Source: CAYLLN01 sp033762315
GTDB lineage: Bacteria > Planctomycetota > Planctomycetia > Pirellulales > Pirellulaceae
Assembly (NCBI GenBank): GCA_033762315.1
Contig: JANRLS010000126.1
Span: forward strand, 5,980-69,979
Length of the DNA stretch: 64,000 nt
Direction: 5' to 3'
Shown here: positions 23,060 through 34,000 of the stretch, piece by piece
How the letters are laid out: every line of letters starts with the position of its first letter
Numbering within the stretch: position 1 is the first letter of the stretch
Notes under the pieces: model-generated
Database searches by the model: none
What the model was told of the DNA's origin: nothing
The model's input: the letters and a program-made list of their open reading frames with translations, nothing else
Translations under genes and position numbers: made by a program

Positions 23060-26000
23060 TCATGCCGCGGCAGCCGCGCTGGCCGGTGGGCAGCACCGCG
23101 ACCGGACAGCCAGCACGACTCCCGTCACCAGCAGCACCAGTCCGGCAACCGGGAAGACGCCGGTCAGCAGGCTGCTGAGCCCCACCAGCGACAGGAGCAG
23201 TCCAAACGCGAAGGTGTCGCTTAGGCGGCGGCCAGCCTGGCGAACTTGCGGTCGCGTGAGAGCCCATCCAATCGCGACGACGAGCAGCACCGCGGCCAGG
23301 CCCCACAAGCGGGCAATCAGCGACTGGGCGAAGGGGCGGGCGGTGATTTCGATCTCGCCGCGCGGCGTGGTGAAGTCGTACACGGTCCCTCGCCGGGGGA
23401 GTTGAAAATCGAGACTGGCGAGCCCGCCCGGCGCGGCGAAGTACGTGCTGCTACCATCGGTTGGTGGAGCTTCGTATGCCGGACGTCCAGGCTCGGCCGG
23501 CATTGATCCACCGGCAGGGCCTGCAAATCCTAGCCCGCCACCACCAACGCCCCCCATGCCACCCCCCATCGGCTGGCCGGACTGAACTTGCGGCAGGCTG
23601 GGGTTCTTGGCGCCAAAGGCGAAGTCGTTGTTCATTTCCAGACGCTGCTCGAGTTGGAACCGCTGCTGCAATTGCTGCTGATAGTTGTCTTGCTGTTGTT
23701 TGGCGGTGGCGGGCTGATTGGGATCACGGTCGCCGAGGTCGTCTTTGAGCTTCTTTTGGATCTCGTCGCGCTGCAAATCGTTGAAGAGCTGCGGCGCTTG
23801 CTGGCCGTCCCCTTTGGCCTGGCCTTGCCCACGCTGTTCGGCTTCGTTCCCCTTCACATCCTTGCCTTCGCCGCTGCGATAGAACCGGCCTCCCGCGGGC
23901 TTGCCGCTATAGTTGCTCCCCCTGCCTTCACTTTTCGCTGGGGCAATCGCATCGTCGGCCGATTTGAGGCCGTTCTGATCGAGAAACGACGGATTGAAGG
24001 CGCTGGTCTCCGGGGTGGCTTTGGTCTTCTCTTCCTGCTCGATGGCGTCGAAATTCCCTTTCAGGCCGGAATCGACATTCTTCGACCGCCGCACCTCTTT
24101 GTTCCGCCAATACTCGTTGAGCCGCTCGCGGTTGTCGCCGGCTTGCACCTCGATCTGCGAAAGTTGCTCCTCGACCACGCGCTCGGCTTCGTCGATGAGG
24201 GCCGAGTTGGCCGTTTGCAGCGAACGCCCCTTCTCGTTGTAGTTTTCGCCCGACAGGCTGCGGGTGCTGTCGAAGAGCATGATCTTCGCCTGTTGCAGAT
24301 TGTTGGCCGCGCGGGTTTTGGTGAAGGCGCTGCCGCTGCCCAGCAATTCCTTGGCGGCGGCGATGCGGCGGCTCAGATACGCCTGAAATCCCTCGGCGAG
24401 CTCCCCTTCGTCCTCGATCTTCCGCATCGAACCGCCAAAGTCGAACCAGCGAAAGCCCTCGGGCAGCATCAGCCGCACCTGGCTTTGCTCGACGTTGATG
24501 TTGACCGTGCGAATCAGTGGAAAGCGAACTTGCCCCAGGCTGTTGACCGGCGGGAGCGTGCCGCCATATTTCAGTTGCACGGCGAAATCCCCTTCCCCCT
24601 CGGCCGTTTTGACCAGCGGAATTCGCACGAGGCCCGTTTGCGGCGGGACGGGCTCGGCCGGTTTCACCGGTTCGCCGGCGACGGTCGCCGTCCAAAGCCG
24701 CGCGCCATCGGGCAACCGCACTTCCAAAAATTGCTCGGTGGCGTTGGTCACGCGATATTCCTGCAAGGCGCGATACGCCCCGGCGGCGTCCAGCACCAGC
24801 AGCGTTTGGGCGAATTCGATTCGCGCGGTGGCGGTTTCCGCCTTGGCCCGCTCGGTGGTGTGAAAGACCAGCTTCGGGTCAACCGCCGACTCGGCCGCCT
24901 GCCACGCTTCGTTGATGTTGCTCCCCAGCCGAGCCGCCAGGTCGCGCCAGGCCTGCTGCTGCGAATTGAGCGCTTCGATGCCGGCGGCCGAATCGACCGC
25001 TACTTCGTCGCGACCGGCATTTTCGAGCACCACCAGCCGCTGCAAGGTCCGGGCGTTTTCGACCCGCGGCAACGTCACCTCCTGCTTGCTTCCCGCCAGC
25101 AGCCGATCGTGCTCCAGTTGGACGACAAACTCGTCGCGGACGTAGTCCTGCAGCTCGATCTTAACCCGCACCCAACCCGCCAGCGGCTGCCCCTGCGAAT
25201 CGGTCGCGGGTTCGGTCGCGCGGCTCTTCAGCAGCTTGATATTCAGCCGTGACTTGGCCAGTCGCTCGGGCAGCAAAAACGACAACCGCCGGATTCCCGC
25301 CTGGTCGATCTGGTAATTGAGATCGATCGTCTCTTGAATCGCGCGGGGGGTGATTTTGACGTTCGTGAGCGTCCGCACCGACACCTGCGCCGCGCGTGGC
25401 ACCAGCGTCAGCCCGCCGGAATAATCGCCCCCTTGCAGGCGAATGACGGTTCGGGCGGCGGCCTGCTGCTCGCGTGTCAGCCAGCCGGCCACTTCCGCGG
25501 GCAGCCCCGGAGCGCAGTTTTTCAGGTCTGTCAGCCGGGCGTCGGTATCCAGATCGGGGAGGATGACCAAATGCCCCTCCTGGCGCGACACCCCCAGGGC
25601 CCGAATCACCGGCAGCGGCAGTTCGCGCTGTTTCGGCTCGCCGTCGGCCGACGGCGGATCGCCGACGCCGACAATCCGGCCCAGTAGCGTCAGCTTGAAT
25701 TCGCTGGTATGCCCCGCCAGCATGTGGACCGTCAGCGTTTTGACTCCCATCGCCTCGGTGATGGCCCATTCGAGATCGCCGGGGCCGATGTTGTCGAGCT
25801 GAAAGCCCGCCGGCAGCGCCACTTGGGCTTGAAAGAGCGGCTCGCCGCGGGGACGGAAAATCACCGTGGCGAAAAGCCGAGAAGCCCGCTCGCCGGCGTC
25901 AAAAATGGCCCGCACTTCGGCGGTCGTTTCGGCGACCGGAGGAGTGGCCGCGAGCGACAGCGACGCCGGGAGCCGGGCGAACTTGAAGGTCTGGAAGGGC

Positions 26001-29000
26001 TGCACGACGAGAACCGCGGCGTCGGTGGCGTCCGAAAGGCGCTCGACGGTGGCGGTCGTCCCGGCGGCGTCGGCCCGCGACATCCCTTTCATTTCGACCG
26101 CGCGCAACTCCAGCCGCGGGCTGCGGCGAATGGCGAGCTCCCCCTGTTGCAGCACCGCGCCCTCCACCTGCACGATGGGGACCGCGAATTCGGCGAGCTC
26201 CCCTTGGCCGACGCGACCTCGGCGGGCAATTTGCACCGTCAGCGTTTCGTTCCCCTGGGCTGCCTTGAGCAGCGTCACGTCGATCGTTTGTTCCCCGCCG
26301 ACGGTTTTCGCCGTCCAGCCGCGGAGGTTGTCGCCGCTGACCTGCTCGACGAGCAGCCCAGCGGGGATGCGGAACGTGAACGAATCGCGCACGGCCCGGC
26401 CGAAATCGAGCCGCCCTTGCCAGACGAGGCGGAGCGAATCCTCGCGGACATCGAGCACGGCGGTCGAAACGGCGGTCAGCGCCTGATCGACCTGCCCTTC
26501 GCTCACTTTGGTTCGCCATTCCAGTTGCAAGGTTCCATCGCCGGCAAGCGCGGTTTCAATCCTTTCATCGGCGGCGCTCGTTTCGACCAACCCCTTGTCG
26601 GCCAATCCCTGCTGGCGGACCTCGGTTCCCGCTTGGGGGACCGTCAACGTGAGCGCGGCCGAGGGACCGACCGGCAATTGGCCGCGGGCAATCCGCCAGC
26701 CACCCTGCCGCGCAACTCCCATTTGCACGGCGAATTCCAGCTTTTTCCGCCCCTTCCCCGCCAGATGGAGCAGCAACAATCGGCCCGGCGGACCAGCCGC
26801 GGCGGGCTTGGCCCCCTGCTGGGCCGCTTGCTGGGCCGGGGGATTGGGGGCCGGCCGAGCTTGCGGTTCCACGGGTTCAACCACTTGTAGCCGGGCGACG
26901 CCGCCATCGAGCGTGGCCCGCAGCAGCACGCCGCCATCCAGATGCAGCGGCACGCTGATCGGCTTGTCGGTATAGACATCGATCACCAGCGTGCCGACGA
27001 GCGTCAGCGAATCGGCGGCGGCCAAAGTCGCGTCGTAGGTCGCGCCGGCCAGAGCATGATCGGCGGGGAGCCTGGTCGTAACGATCTTCTGGTGCGGATT
27101 GGCCCGATTCCAAAGCTGCAAATACTTCGCATACGGAACGAGCAGCTTCTCGCCCGGGTTCGATTGCAGTGGTTTGTCGGGGTCGTAGGGGACGATCACC
27201 GCGTCGGGCGGAACCGCGACCGGTCCTCCTGGCTCGACGAGCGGCAGAATGTCCTTCAGGTTGACGATCCGGACTTCCTCGGGCATATCTTGGGCAAACA
27301 TCGAGCCGGCTGCCGAGAACACGCCGATGGCGACCAGCAAGCCGGCGATTTGACTCACCACCGGAGCCGGCTCACAGCAACCGGCGGGCAGGCGGGCGCG
27401 AATCCAGCGGGCGGTGGCGACAACCACCGCGGCCAGCGGAAAATAAATCGCCAGCACGCAGCCGGCATAGAAGACATAGTCGAGCACGATCGCCACTTCG
27501 TCGAGCTGACTCGTAAAGAGCAGCGGCAAGCACGAAGCGAGCAGCACCACCAGGACGTACGTCGCCTGCCGGCGAGCCGAGTGGAATGTCAGCCCGATGC
27601 CGACGAGACCGACCAAGAGTGCAAGCCCCCAGGCCGCCGCCAGCATCCGCCGCTGATCGACAACGACGGCCCGCAAGTTGGGATTGGCCCCCAGGCTACG
27701 GAACGTGACCGATTCGCCCCCCGTGTCGGGCTCGAACGGGATCATTAGGCTGCTGATGCCTTGGAGCGTATCGATGCGCGCGGACTGGGGAGTGACTTTG
27801 CTGGTGTCCACGGCCGCGGCCTTGGTTTCCTCGTCTCCCGCCATGGGCGGAGCATTCTGCGGCATCGCCACGCCTGGCTCGGGCGTGGCTGGCTTGGCGA
27901 ATTGACCCGGATCGACCGCCGGCGCGGGAGGGAGCGGGACGGGCATGTCGGACGGTTTGGGTGCTGGCGGAGCCAGATCGCGTTTCCGCATGTCGGCATC
28001 GAGCGCCTCAGCAGCGGGCAGCGCCATTTCCGGGGCCGCCGTCGGCGTGGGGACCGGTTCCGCCATCGGTGCCAATGGGGTGGGACTAGGCATGGCATTG
28101 CCTCCGTAGCTGAACGACAGTTCGCTCGACTCTTGCCAGCTTTGTCCCTGAATAGCCGCGGATTTCGCCAGCGAGAAAGACTCCCCGCGCGAGGCCAAAT
28201 AGAACGGATCGACTCCCCCCGCGAGCCAATACAGCACTTTCGCCGCCTTGACCGCCGCCAGCTCGCGCGGCGGAAGTTCATCGGTAAAAACCGTCCCGGC
28301 GCTGCGGCGCAGCATATAACCGGTCGGCAGATGCACGGTCCAGTCGAGATCGGCCTGGGGAATCTCGCGCTGCGCGTCGGTCCCGGCGGCCCGCACCAAA
28401 AGCACCGGCGCGGAAGCGGCCACTTCGCCTGCCAGGCCGAGCGCTCCACGCGGCTTAGTCTCATAAACGATTCGCAAACTCCGCACCGCCAGAGCATTCT
28501 GCGCCGCGAGGCTCAAGAGCAGGCTGTCCCCCTCGCGCTGCGGTTTGGTCGGCTGGTCAGCGACCATGATGGTCCAGAGGGTCGATTCGGGGGGCAAACG
28601 AACTTCCAGCAGCGTCGCCTTCGTGAGCAGGTCGTAAGTGGCCAGCGATTGGCTTCGCCCGGCGGCCGAGACCTTCGTCGTCAGGGCGGCTCGCTGCACC
28701 AGCGCCGCCGGCAGGGGATAGGGATCGCGGCGCGAGATATCCACCTTCACTTCCGCGGCGGTCCCCACATAGCCGAACGCCCCGATCACCCGCCGTCCCA
28801 TCCGGCCGCTCATGGCATAGTCGGTGAGGGCCAATTCCCCCACATCGACCGGCCGGGCGGTGGTCGCAACCTCCACGTCGAGCTCGGCATCCCCCTCGAC
28901 CGAGACAAAGGCCGATTGATACTCGACCTCTTCGGCCCGCACCAGCGGCAGGGGGAGCCCTTGCTGATTGCCCGCGGGCAAGCGCTGCTGGAAGCTGACC

Positions 29001-31090
29001 GCGAGGCGCACCAGCCCGCTTTGCCGCTCGGCGAGTTGCACCAGCCAACGGCGGCGGTCCCCCGCTACTTCGCCCCGATATTCCTTGACCACGGTCCCTT
29101 CCAGGCCGCGAACCGTCAGCTCGGCGGGGGTCGTGCTCGGCAGCGAAAACGCCAGCTGCCGGGTGCGGGCTTCGCGGACTTCGTAGCTCAGTTCGTAGTT
29201 GGCAAGCAGATTGTCGGGCTGAATGGCGAAGAGCGAGAAGACCTCGGCCTTGAGCGATGGCCGCGTGCGCGAAACAACCAGCGTCGCCGCGACGGGACGC
29301 GCCTCGAACCGATAGGCGAGCGCGGTCGGCAAGTCCGCGAGGCCAAACTCAGCCTTCTCGGCATCGATCAGCGGCGTCAGACCAGCGAGCTTGTCGGGTC
29401 GCACCACGAGATCGTCGAGCGTTTGGGCGGCGAGCGCGCCGCGGTCGCGCGTTGCGCCGTCGATTGTAAACTGTGGATAGTCGAAGGTTTGCGTTTCCCA
29501 CGGAGCGAGCCACCCCGCCGGAGTGCTCAGGGCCTCGAAATTGACGGTCCCCGTTTGACCGACGCGAATGCCCGTCCCCAGGCGCACCAGCACGCGCGTG
29601 CCGCCAGTCGCCAGGGCGAACCGCTCGGTTTCAAGTGGCGCGCCGTCGGCCCGCGTCACCTGCACGAGTTGCCAACCCTGCGGAAGGGTGAAATGAAATT
29701 CGAACAGGCTCTCCGCTTCGGGAGTGAGCGCAAAACCGCCGGTTAGCGAAAGACCCCCATCGGCCGCGACCAAGAGCGAGTTCGTGGCGACCGAGAGGCC
29801 CCTCGCCGGCTTGACGAAGCGGGCGGAGAGGTTGTAATCGGCGGCGGGGGCGTAGTAGGTGACGATTTGCCGCACGCTCGGGGCACCGGGCTCGGCCTTG
29901 AGGACGCTGGCGGGGATGGCGCTCGCCAGCACGCTGGCGTCGATCGGCAGCAGGCTGGTGGACTGGATGCTCTCGGCCCGCAGGCGATCCTCGGCCAAGA
30001 GACCGATCACCGCCACCTGCCCCTCGACATCGAGCGGCACGAGGCGGGGGAATTTCCAATCGGCCAGCGTTGCCAGCCAATCGCCATCGGCTGCCGGCGA
30101 GCGATTGGCCGAGATCGCCAGCACCACCTGATCGGTCGTCGGCTCGCGGAGAGTCGCTTCGAGCGTTTTTACTCCCCCTTCGACCTTTTCCTCCCAGCGG
30201 GCCAACTGCGTCGCCTCGACCCGTGTCACCTCGAAGCCGGCCGGCACGGCAAAGCGGAGCTTATCGACCGCACCGTGCAGCACGCGATGCGAAACCGTGG
30301 CATGAATCCGCTCGTAGCCGAGCGTCACTTCGGCGACGATCACGCTCCGCGCAACGACCACCCGCTGATCGCGGAGCAGCTTGTTATTCAGCGACATGAC
30401 GATCGCCATCGGCCCGCGACTGGGAAGCAGCGCGAGCCGCGTTTGGTTGGCGGCCTGGTCATACTCCCGCTCGATGACGGCCGCCCCCCCTTTGACCTCG
30501 ACATTTCCCGGCACCGCGAGCTTAAGGCGGGTCGCGCCGGTCGTCGGCAGGGTGACTTGCAGCGTTTGGTGCGCGGCGGCGGTGGCCAGCGGCGCGGTGA
30601 GATTCAGCACCAGCTGGTGCGAGCCGACCCCCTGCACGAGCACCTGCGGGGGATTCTGGCCATCGCGAGTCAGCGGCGCGGGCTGGCCATCGAGCGTGGC
30701 CGACCGAATGCCAACCCCCGCCAGATCGAGCGGCAGGGCGAAGAGCCCGTCGTCCAGCACGTCGATCGTGAGCTTGCCGGTGAGGAGGGCCCGCCCCTCG
30801 GCGAGTTGGCCATCGTATTCGGCCGCGACCAACGCCAGCTTGTGAGGCACATGAACTTGCGGCTTTGACCGGGCTTTGGCGACGAGGGCGTCGTACTCGG
30901 CGCGCGTCAAAAAGACCCGCTGCGTCGGGCTTTCGAGGATGACGTTCAGATCCTCGAAGGGGACGTAAATCTCGCGCAGCGGCTCTTCCACTTGGGGTTT
31001 GGGGGAAGTGCTCTGCGCGGGGGCGCTCGTCGTGGTTGCCAGGAGCAAAAACAGCGCCGCGACCGTTGGCAAATAAAGTGACTTAGCCAT
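23060..31090 (-). CDS. Giant two-module exported membrane protein (2676 residues)
   Basis: Starts at ATG 31090 after a signal peptide ending SAPAQ; the start overlaps the upstream stop by 8 bases. Residues 38-73 (PLREIYVPFEDL ... RAEYDALVAKA) open module 1, with ATLDGQPAPLTRDG typical of the unit. About 1000-1063 is Pro-rich. About 1147-1265 holds several membrane helices, then a signal-like stretch ending SMFAQ (1263-1267). Module 2 follows (VPYAKYLQLWNR, then RATLDGGVARLQ), homologous to module 1 and to the gene at 31083. A coiled coil spans about 2240-2340, then a Gln/Asn/Gly-rich part near 2500 and C-terminal membrane helices. Mostly beta structure; no known domain. Convergent with the M81 gene. 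Confidence 0.88.
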   Translation of the reverse strand: MAKSLYLPTVAALFLLLATTTSAPAQSTSPKPQVEEPLREIYVPFEDLNVILESPTQRVFLTRAEYDALVAKARSKPQVHVPHKLALVAAEYDGQLAEGRALLTGKLTIDVLDDGLFALPLDLAGVGIRSATLDGQPAPLTRDGQNPPQVLVQGVGSHQLVLNLTAPLATAAAHQTLQVTLPTTGATRLKLAVPGNVEVKGGAAVIEREYDQAANQTRLALLPSRGPMAIVMSLNNKLLRDQRVVVARSVIVAEVTLGYERIHATVSHRVLHGAVDKLRFAVPAGFEVTRVEATQLARWEEKVEGGVKTLEATLREPTTDQVVLAISANRSPAADGDWLATLADWKFPRLVPLDVEGQVAVIGLLAEDRLRAESIQSTSLLPIDASVLASAIPASVLKAEPGAPSVRQIVTYYAPAADYNLSARFVKPARGLSVATNSLLVAADGGLSLTGGFALTPEAESLFEFHFTLPQGWQLVQVTRADGAPLETERFALATGGTRVLVRLGTGIRVGQTGTVNFEALSTPAGWLAPWETQTFDYPQFTIDGATRDRGALAAQTLDDLVVRPDKLAGLTPLIDAEKAEFGLADLPTALAYRFEARPVAATLVVSRTRPSLKAEVFSLFAIQPDNLLANYELSYEVREARTRQLAFSLPSTTPAELTVRGLEGTVVKEYRGEVAGDRRRWLVQLAERQSGLVRLAVSFQQRLPAGNQQGLPLPLVRAEEVEYQSAFVSVEGDAELDVEVATTARPVDVGELALTDYAMSGRMGRRVIGAFGYVGTAAEVKVDISRRDPYPLPAALVQRAALTTKVSAAGRSQSLATYDLLTKATLLEVRLPPESTLWTIMVADQPTKPQREGDSLLLSLAAQNALAVRSLRIVYETKPRGALGLAGEVAASAPVLLVRAAGTDAQREIPQADLDWTVHLPTGYMLRRSAGTVFTDELPPRELAAVKAAKVLYWLAGGVDPFYLASRGESFSLAKSAAIQGQSWQESSELSFSYGGNAMPSPTPLAPMAEPVPTPTAAPEMALPAAEALDADMRKRDLAPPAPKPSDMPVPLPPAPAVDPGQFAKPATPEPGVAMPQNAPPMAGDEETKAAAVDTSKVTPQSARIDTLQGISSLMIPFEPDTGGESVTFRSLGANPNLRAVVVDQRRMLAAAWGLALLVGLVGIGLTFHSARRQATYVLVVLLASCLPLLFTSQLDEVAIVLDYVFYAGCVLAIYFPLAAVVVATARWIRARLPAGCCEPAPVVSQIAGLLVAIGVFSAAGSMFAQDMPEEVRIVNLKDILPLVEPGGPVAVPPDAVIVPYDPDKPLQSNPGEKLLVPYAKYLQLWNRANPHQKIVTTRLPADHALAGATYDATLAAADSLTLVGTLVIDVYTDKPISVPLHLDGGVLLRATLDGGVARLQVVEPVEPQARPAPNPPAQQAAQQGAKPAAAGPPGRLLLLHLAGKGRKKLEFAVQMGVARQGGWRIARGQLPVGPSAALTLTVPQAGTEVRQQGLADKGLVETSAADERIETALAGDGTLQLEWRTKVSEGQVDQALTAVSTAVLDVREDSLRLVWQGRLDFGRAVRDSFTFRIPAGLLVEQVSGDNLRGWTAKTVGGEQTIDVTLLKAAQGNETLTVQIARRGRVGQGELAEFAVPIVQVEGAVLQQGELAIRRSPRLELRAVEMKGMSRADAAGTTATVERLSDATDAAVLVVQPFQTFKFARLPASLSLAATPPVAETTAEVRAIFDAGERASRLFATVIFRPRGEPLFQAQVALPAGFQLDNIGPGDLEWAITEAMGVKTLTVHMLAGHTSEFKLTLLGRIVGVGDPPSADGEPKQRELPLPVIRALGVSRQEGHLVILPDLDTDARLTDLKNCAPGLPAEVAGWLTREQQAAARTVIRLQGGDYSGGLTLVPRAAQVSVRTLTNVKITPRAIQETIDLNYQIDQAGIRRLSFLLPERLAKSRLNIKLLKSRATEPATDSQGQPLAGWVRVKIELQDYVRDEFVVQLEHDRLLAGSKQEVTLPRVENARTLQRLVVLENAGRDEVAVDSAAGIEALNSQQQAWRDLAARLGSNINEAWQAAESAVDPKLVFHTTERAKAETATARIEFAQTLLVLDAAGAYRALQEYRVTNATEQFLEVRLPDGARLWTATVAGEPVKPAEPVPPQTGLVRIPLVKTAEGEGDFAVQLKYGGTLPPVNSLGQVRFPLIRTVNINVEQSQVRLMLPEGFRWFDFGGSMRKIEDEGELAEGFQAYLSRRIAAAKELLGSGSAFTKTRAANNLQQAKIMLFDSTRSLSGENYNEKGRSLQTANSALIDEAERVVEEQLSQIEVQAGDNRERLNEYWRNKEVRRSKNVDSGLKGNFDAIEQEEKTKATPETSAFNPSFLDQNGLKSADDAIAPAKSEGRGSNYSGKPAGGRFYRSGEGKDVKGNEAEQRGQGQAKGDGQQAPQLFNDLQRDEIQKKLKDDLGDRDPNQPATAKQQQDNYQQQLQQRFQLEQRLEMNNDFAFGAKNPSLPQVQSGQPMGGGMGGVGGGGLGFAGPAGGSMPAEPGRPAYEAPPTDGSSTYFAAPGGLASLDFQLPRRGTVYDFTTPRGEIEITARPFAQSLIARLWGLAAVLLVVAIGWALTRPQVRQAGRRLSDTFAFGLLLSLVGLSSLLTGVFPVAGLVLLVTGVVLAVRSRCCPPASAAAAA

Positions 31091-34000
31091 TGCTCGGGCC
31101 TCCTTCCTGGCCACTCGGCGGCACGGCCGGCGGCGATTGGAAGGGAGATTCTCCGGCCACGGCCGCCGGCGGCGTGGGGGGCGGCGGCGGAGTCGCGCTC
31201 GGGGCGGCGGCCACGGCGACCGCGACCGTCGCCGACCGCGCGGCGGATGCGGGACGGGTGCTGATCCACTGCACGACCTTGGGCAAGGCCCACGCCAGGA
31301 AGCGCACCAGCCACACCAGCAGTACCAGCAGCAAGGCGTATCGCAGCGCATCTCCCAGCACCGCGCTGGCGAGCGCCGGAGCGAACACCGCCAGCAGCAC
31401 CAGCAGCACCACGAGGCCTGCCAAAAACCAGAGCCGTTCGCCAATGGGACGGGGAGTCAGCACGAGGCCCACGATCGCCACGAGCAAAAACACCCCCACA
31501 TGCACTACATTGCGATGCAGGGCGGTCAGCTTGAGCGCGCCATCGGGGCCGGCATCGGGGCGCAAGGCGGAGAACAAATAGCGGGTTCCATCGGTGGGGA
31601 AGTTGTCGCCGGCCGTTTCGCAGTTGGCCACGCCGCCGCGCACTTGGTGCAGCAAGGTGTTGTCGTCGGGAGCGGCGGGCCGCCAGCGGCGGTCGATAAA
31701 CGTGCTGGAGGTTTCGTCGGTCCAGGGACCGCGCACGCCGAGCAGCGTTCGCTCTTCGGGCAAATAGGCCGCCAGATAAACTTGCTGCACTGCTGGATTA
31801 TCAACGAATTGCGGCAGTTCCAGGTTGGCGGCGGTCCCTTCGACCGTGTAGCGAATCTCGACGAGCACGTCGTCGCTGGCCGAGTGGCCAACCAGCGGAA
31901 TGAAGAACTGCTTCTGGTCCTTTTCGAGCGGGACAGATTGGTTGTTGATCCGCAGGGCCTGCGCATCGAGGGCCCGCGAGGTGCTGTCGGCGCTGGCGGG
32001 ATCGACTCCCGGCAACACGATGGCGATCCGCTGCTGGGCGGAACGGAGTCGGTAGAGGGCTTGCACGGCGACCTGGCCGCCGCGGGTGACGACCATTCGG
32101 ACGAGGCCCCGGTCGATGCTCGTCCGCTTCACCGCTTCGAGGTCGTAGCGCGTGGCCAAGAGGGCCAGCGACCAATCGTCGGCATGGAATTCGAAGGCCC
32201 GGGCGATTCCCGCCACTTCGGAGCCAGGGTGCAAATCGCGCTGCGGATCGATCTGCCGCAGGCCGTCGAGCTTGCCGTCGATGTCGATTTCGATTGTTTC
32301 GGCCTTGCTGGCAGCGATTTGCCCCCAGCGGCGGTCGCCAGCCGGGCGGAGCTGCGGAATGTCGATGGCGACCCCCTTGCCCACCGGCAGTTCGCCAAGC
32401 TCTTTCTCCCAAGTAAACCGAGCCACCTGGCTGCCGAGCAGTTCGCCATCCCCGGTGATTTGCCAGGCGAGATAGCCGGACTTCACTTCGGGCTGCGGCG
32501 TCATCGGTGCCTTGTGCATGTTGGGAGATTCATCCTGAATTCTGTCAGCCAGCGCCGTCGGCACGTCGATCCGGAGTAATTTGACGCTGCTATAGCGGAT
32601 GTCGAAGAAGAAGGTGGCGGCGTATTTGACGACCCCCGACTCGACGTGAACCGTCAGCAACTGCCGCACTTCGATAAACGGCGTGCGGCGCTGCGCCTTG
32701 ACCAGCAAACTCGCCGGCTCGCCCGTGTAGGCATAGGCCACGAGCTGCGCGAGCCCTGGAAAGCGACCGGCGCGGGTCGATTCCAAACCTTGGAGTGCCT
32801 CCCCCACCGAAATGGTCCGCAGCCCCTTCGTCTCGGCCGGCACCAGCCGCAAGGCTTCGGGGGCATAGACGATCATCCGCCCGGCGGCGCGAGCCACCGA
32901 CTGAGGATTTACACGCGGCAGCGGGAGCTTGATATCCGATTCCTTGCCGGTCGGGGCAAGCAAATTCGGATCGTCCGCCCGGCGCTGCAGTTCGATCCAG
33001 AGGCCGACTTTGCCGAGTGCCTTGCGGGCAAAATTGACGATCAGCTTTGTCTTTTGCTTCACCTTGTCGTTCGGCTTAGCCGGATCGAGTGCCACATCGA
33101 CCTCTTCGAGCCGATGCGAATCGACCTGGGCCGCCGCCGCGCCGGCGACTTCGCGTCCCTGCACCGCTCGAATCTCGTATCCTTCCGGTACGTCGAGCGT
33201 CACCTGAAACACCCCTGCCCTCTGGATGTTCAGAATGGCCAGCAGGTTGGTCGTGATCTGGCTCGGCTCGACATAGGTTTCGACCAACTCCTCCACCTCA
33301 ATCTGCGGCAGCAGCTTTTCAATGCTCACCGTCAAGTCGAACGGAAGGGCGGCATAGCGATAGGCATAGGTCCACGGCTGGCCGGCATAGGGTGCGGGCA
33401 AATCGGCCGGATCAATTTGCAGCAGGCCGGTGCGCGAGGTGACTTCGCCGCGCAGGGCGGTTCCCAGGCGCACGACGACGACTCCCTGCTGGCGGCCGAC
33501 GTTCGTCAGCGCGCCGGCATTCCCCACTTGCACGGCTCGAATCACCGGCATTTTCAGCTCGGCGTTCATCATCTCTTGCGGCATCTCTTTGTCGCCGGCA
33601 AATTTTTCCAGCTCCAGGGCGATGTTCTGCGTGCCGCGGGTCGGCTGATAGAGGGTGACGGTGATCGTCTGCAGCGGCCCCTCGGCCTTCTTTTCCCACT
33701 TTTGCACGTTAGGATCGAACACGTTGACGATGTTGGTGTTGTCGTTCGGCACCTCGATCACCAGCTGCGTCACATCGGCCCGCGTGATTTCGTAGGTCAG
33801 CACGGCCCGCGTGCGAATCACCCCCTCATCGATCACCACGTCCTGCCGGGCTTGCACGGTGGCAAGCGCAGCGAGGCCGGCGGCCCCCTCGGCCTTGGCG
33901 GTCCAGTCGATGCGCACCTGCTCGGCCGCGCCGACAAAGGCCCGCACCAGCGTTTCCTTGGCGGCCTCGGCCGGTGGTTTTTCGTCGGGTTTCATCTCGG

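Noticed and set aside
23588..25252. Long plus-strand frames over the giant gene (also at 27761-29746 and 32646-34835)
   Set aside because: Antisense shadows of the 2676- and 1201-residue proteins; no motifs and no start signals.
31091..31444. Extension of the 2676-residue protein upstream to 31444
   Set aside because: Cys/Trp/Arg-rich shadow of the preceding gene; the signal peptide after ATG 31090 marks the real start.
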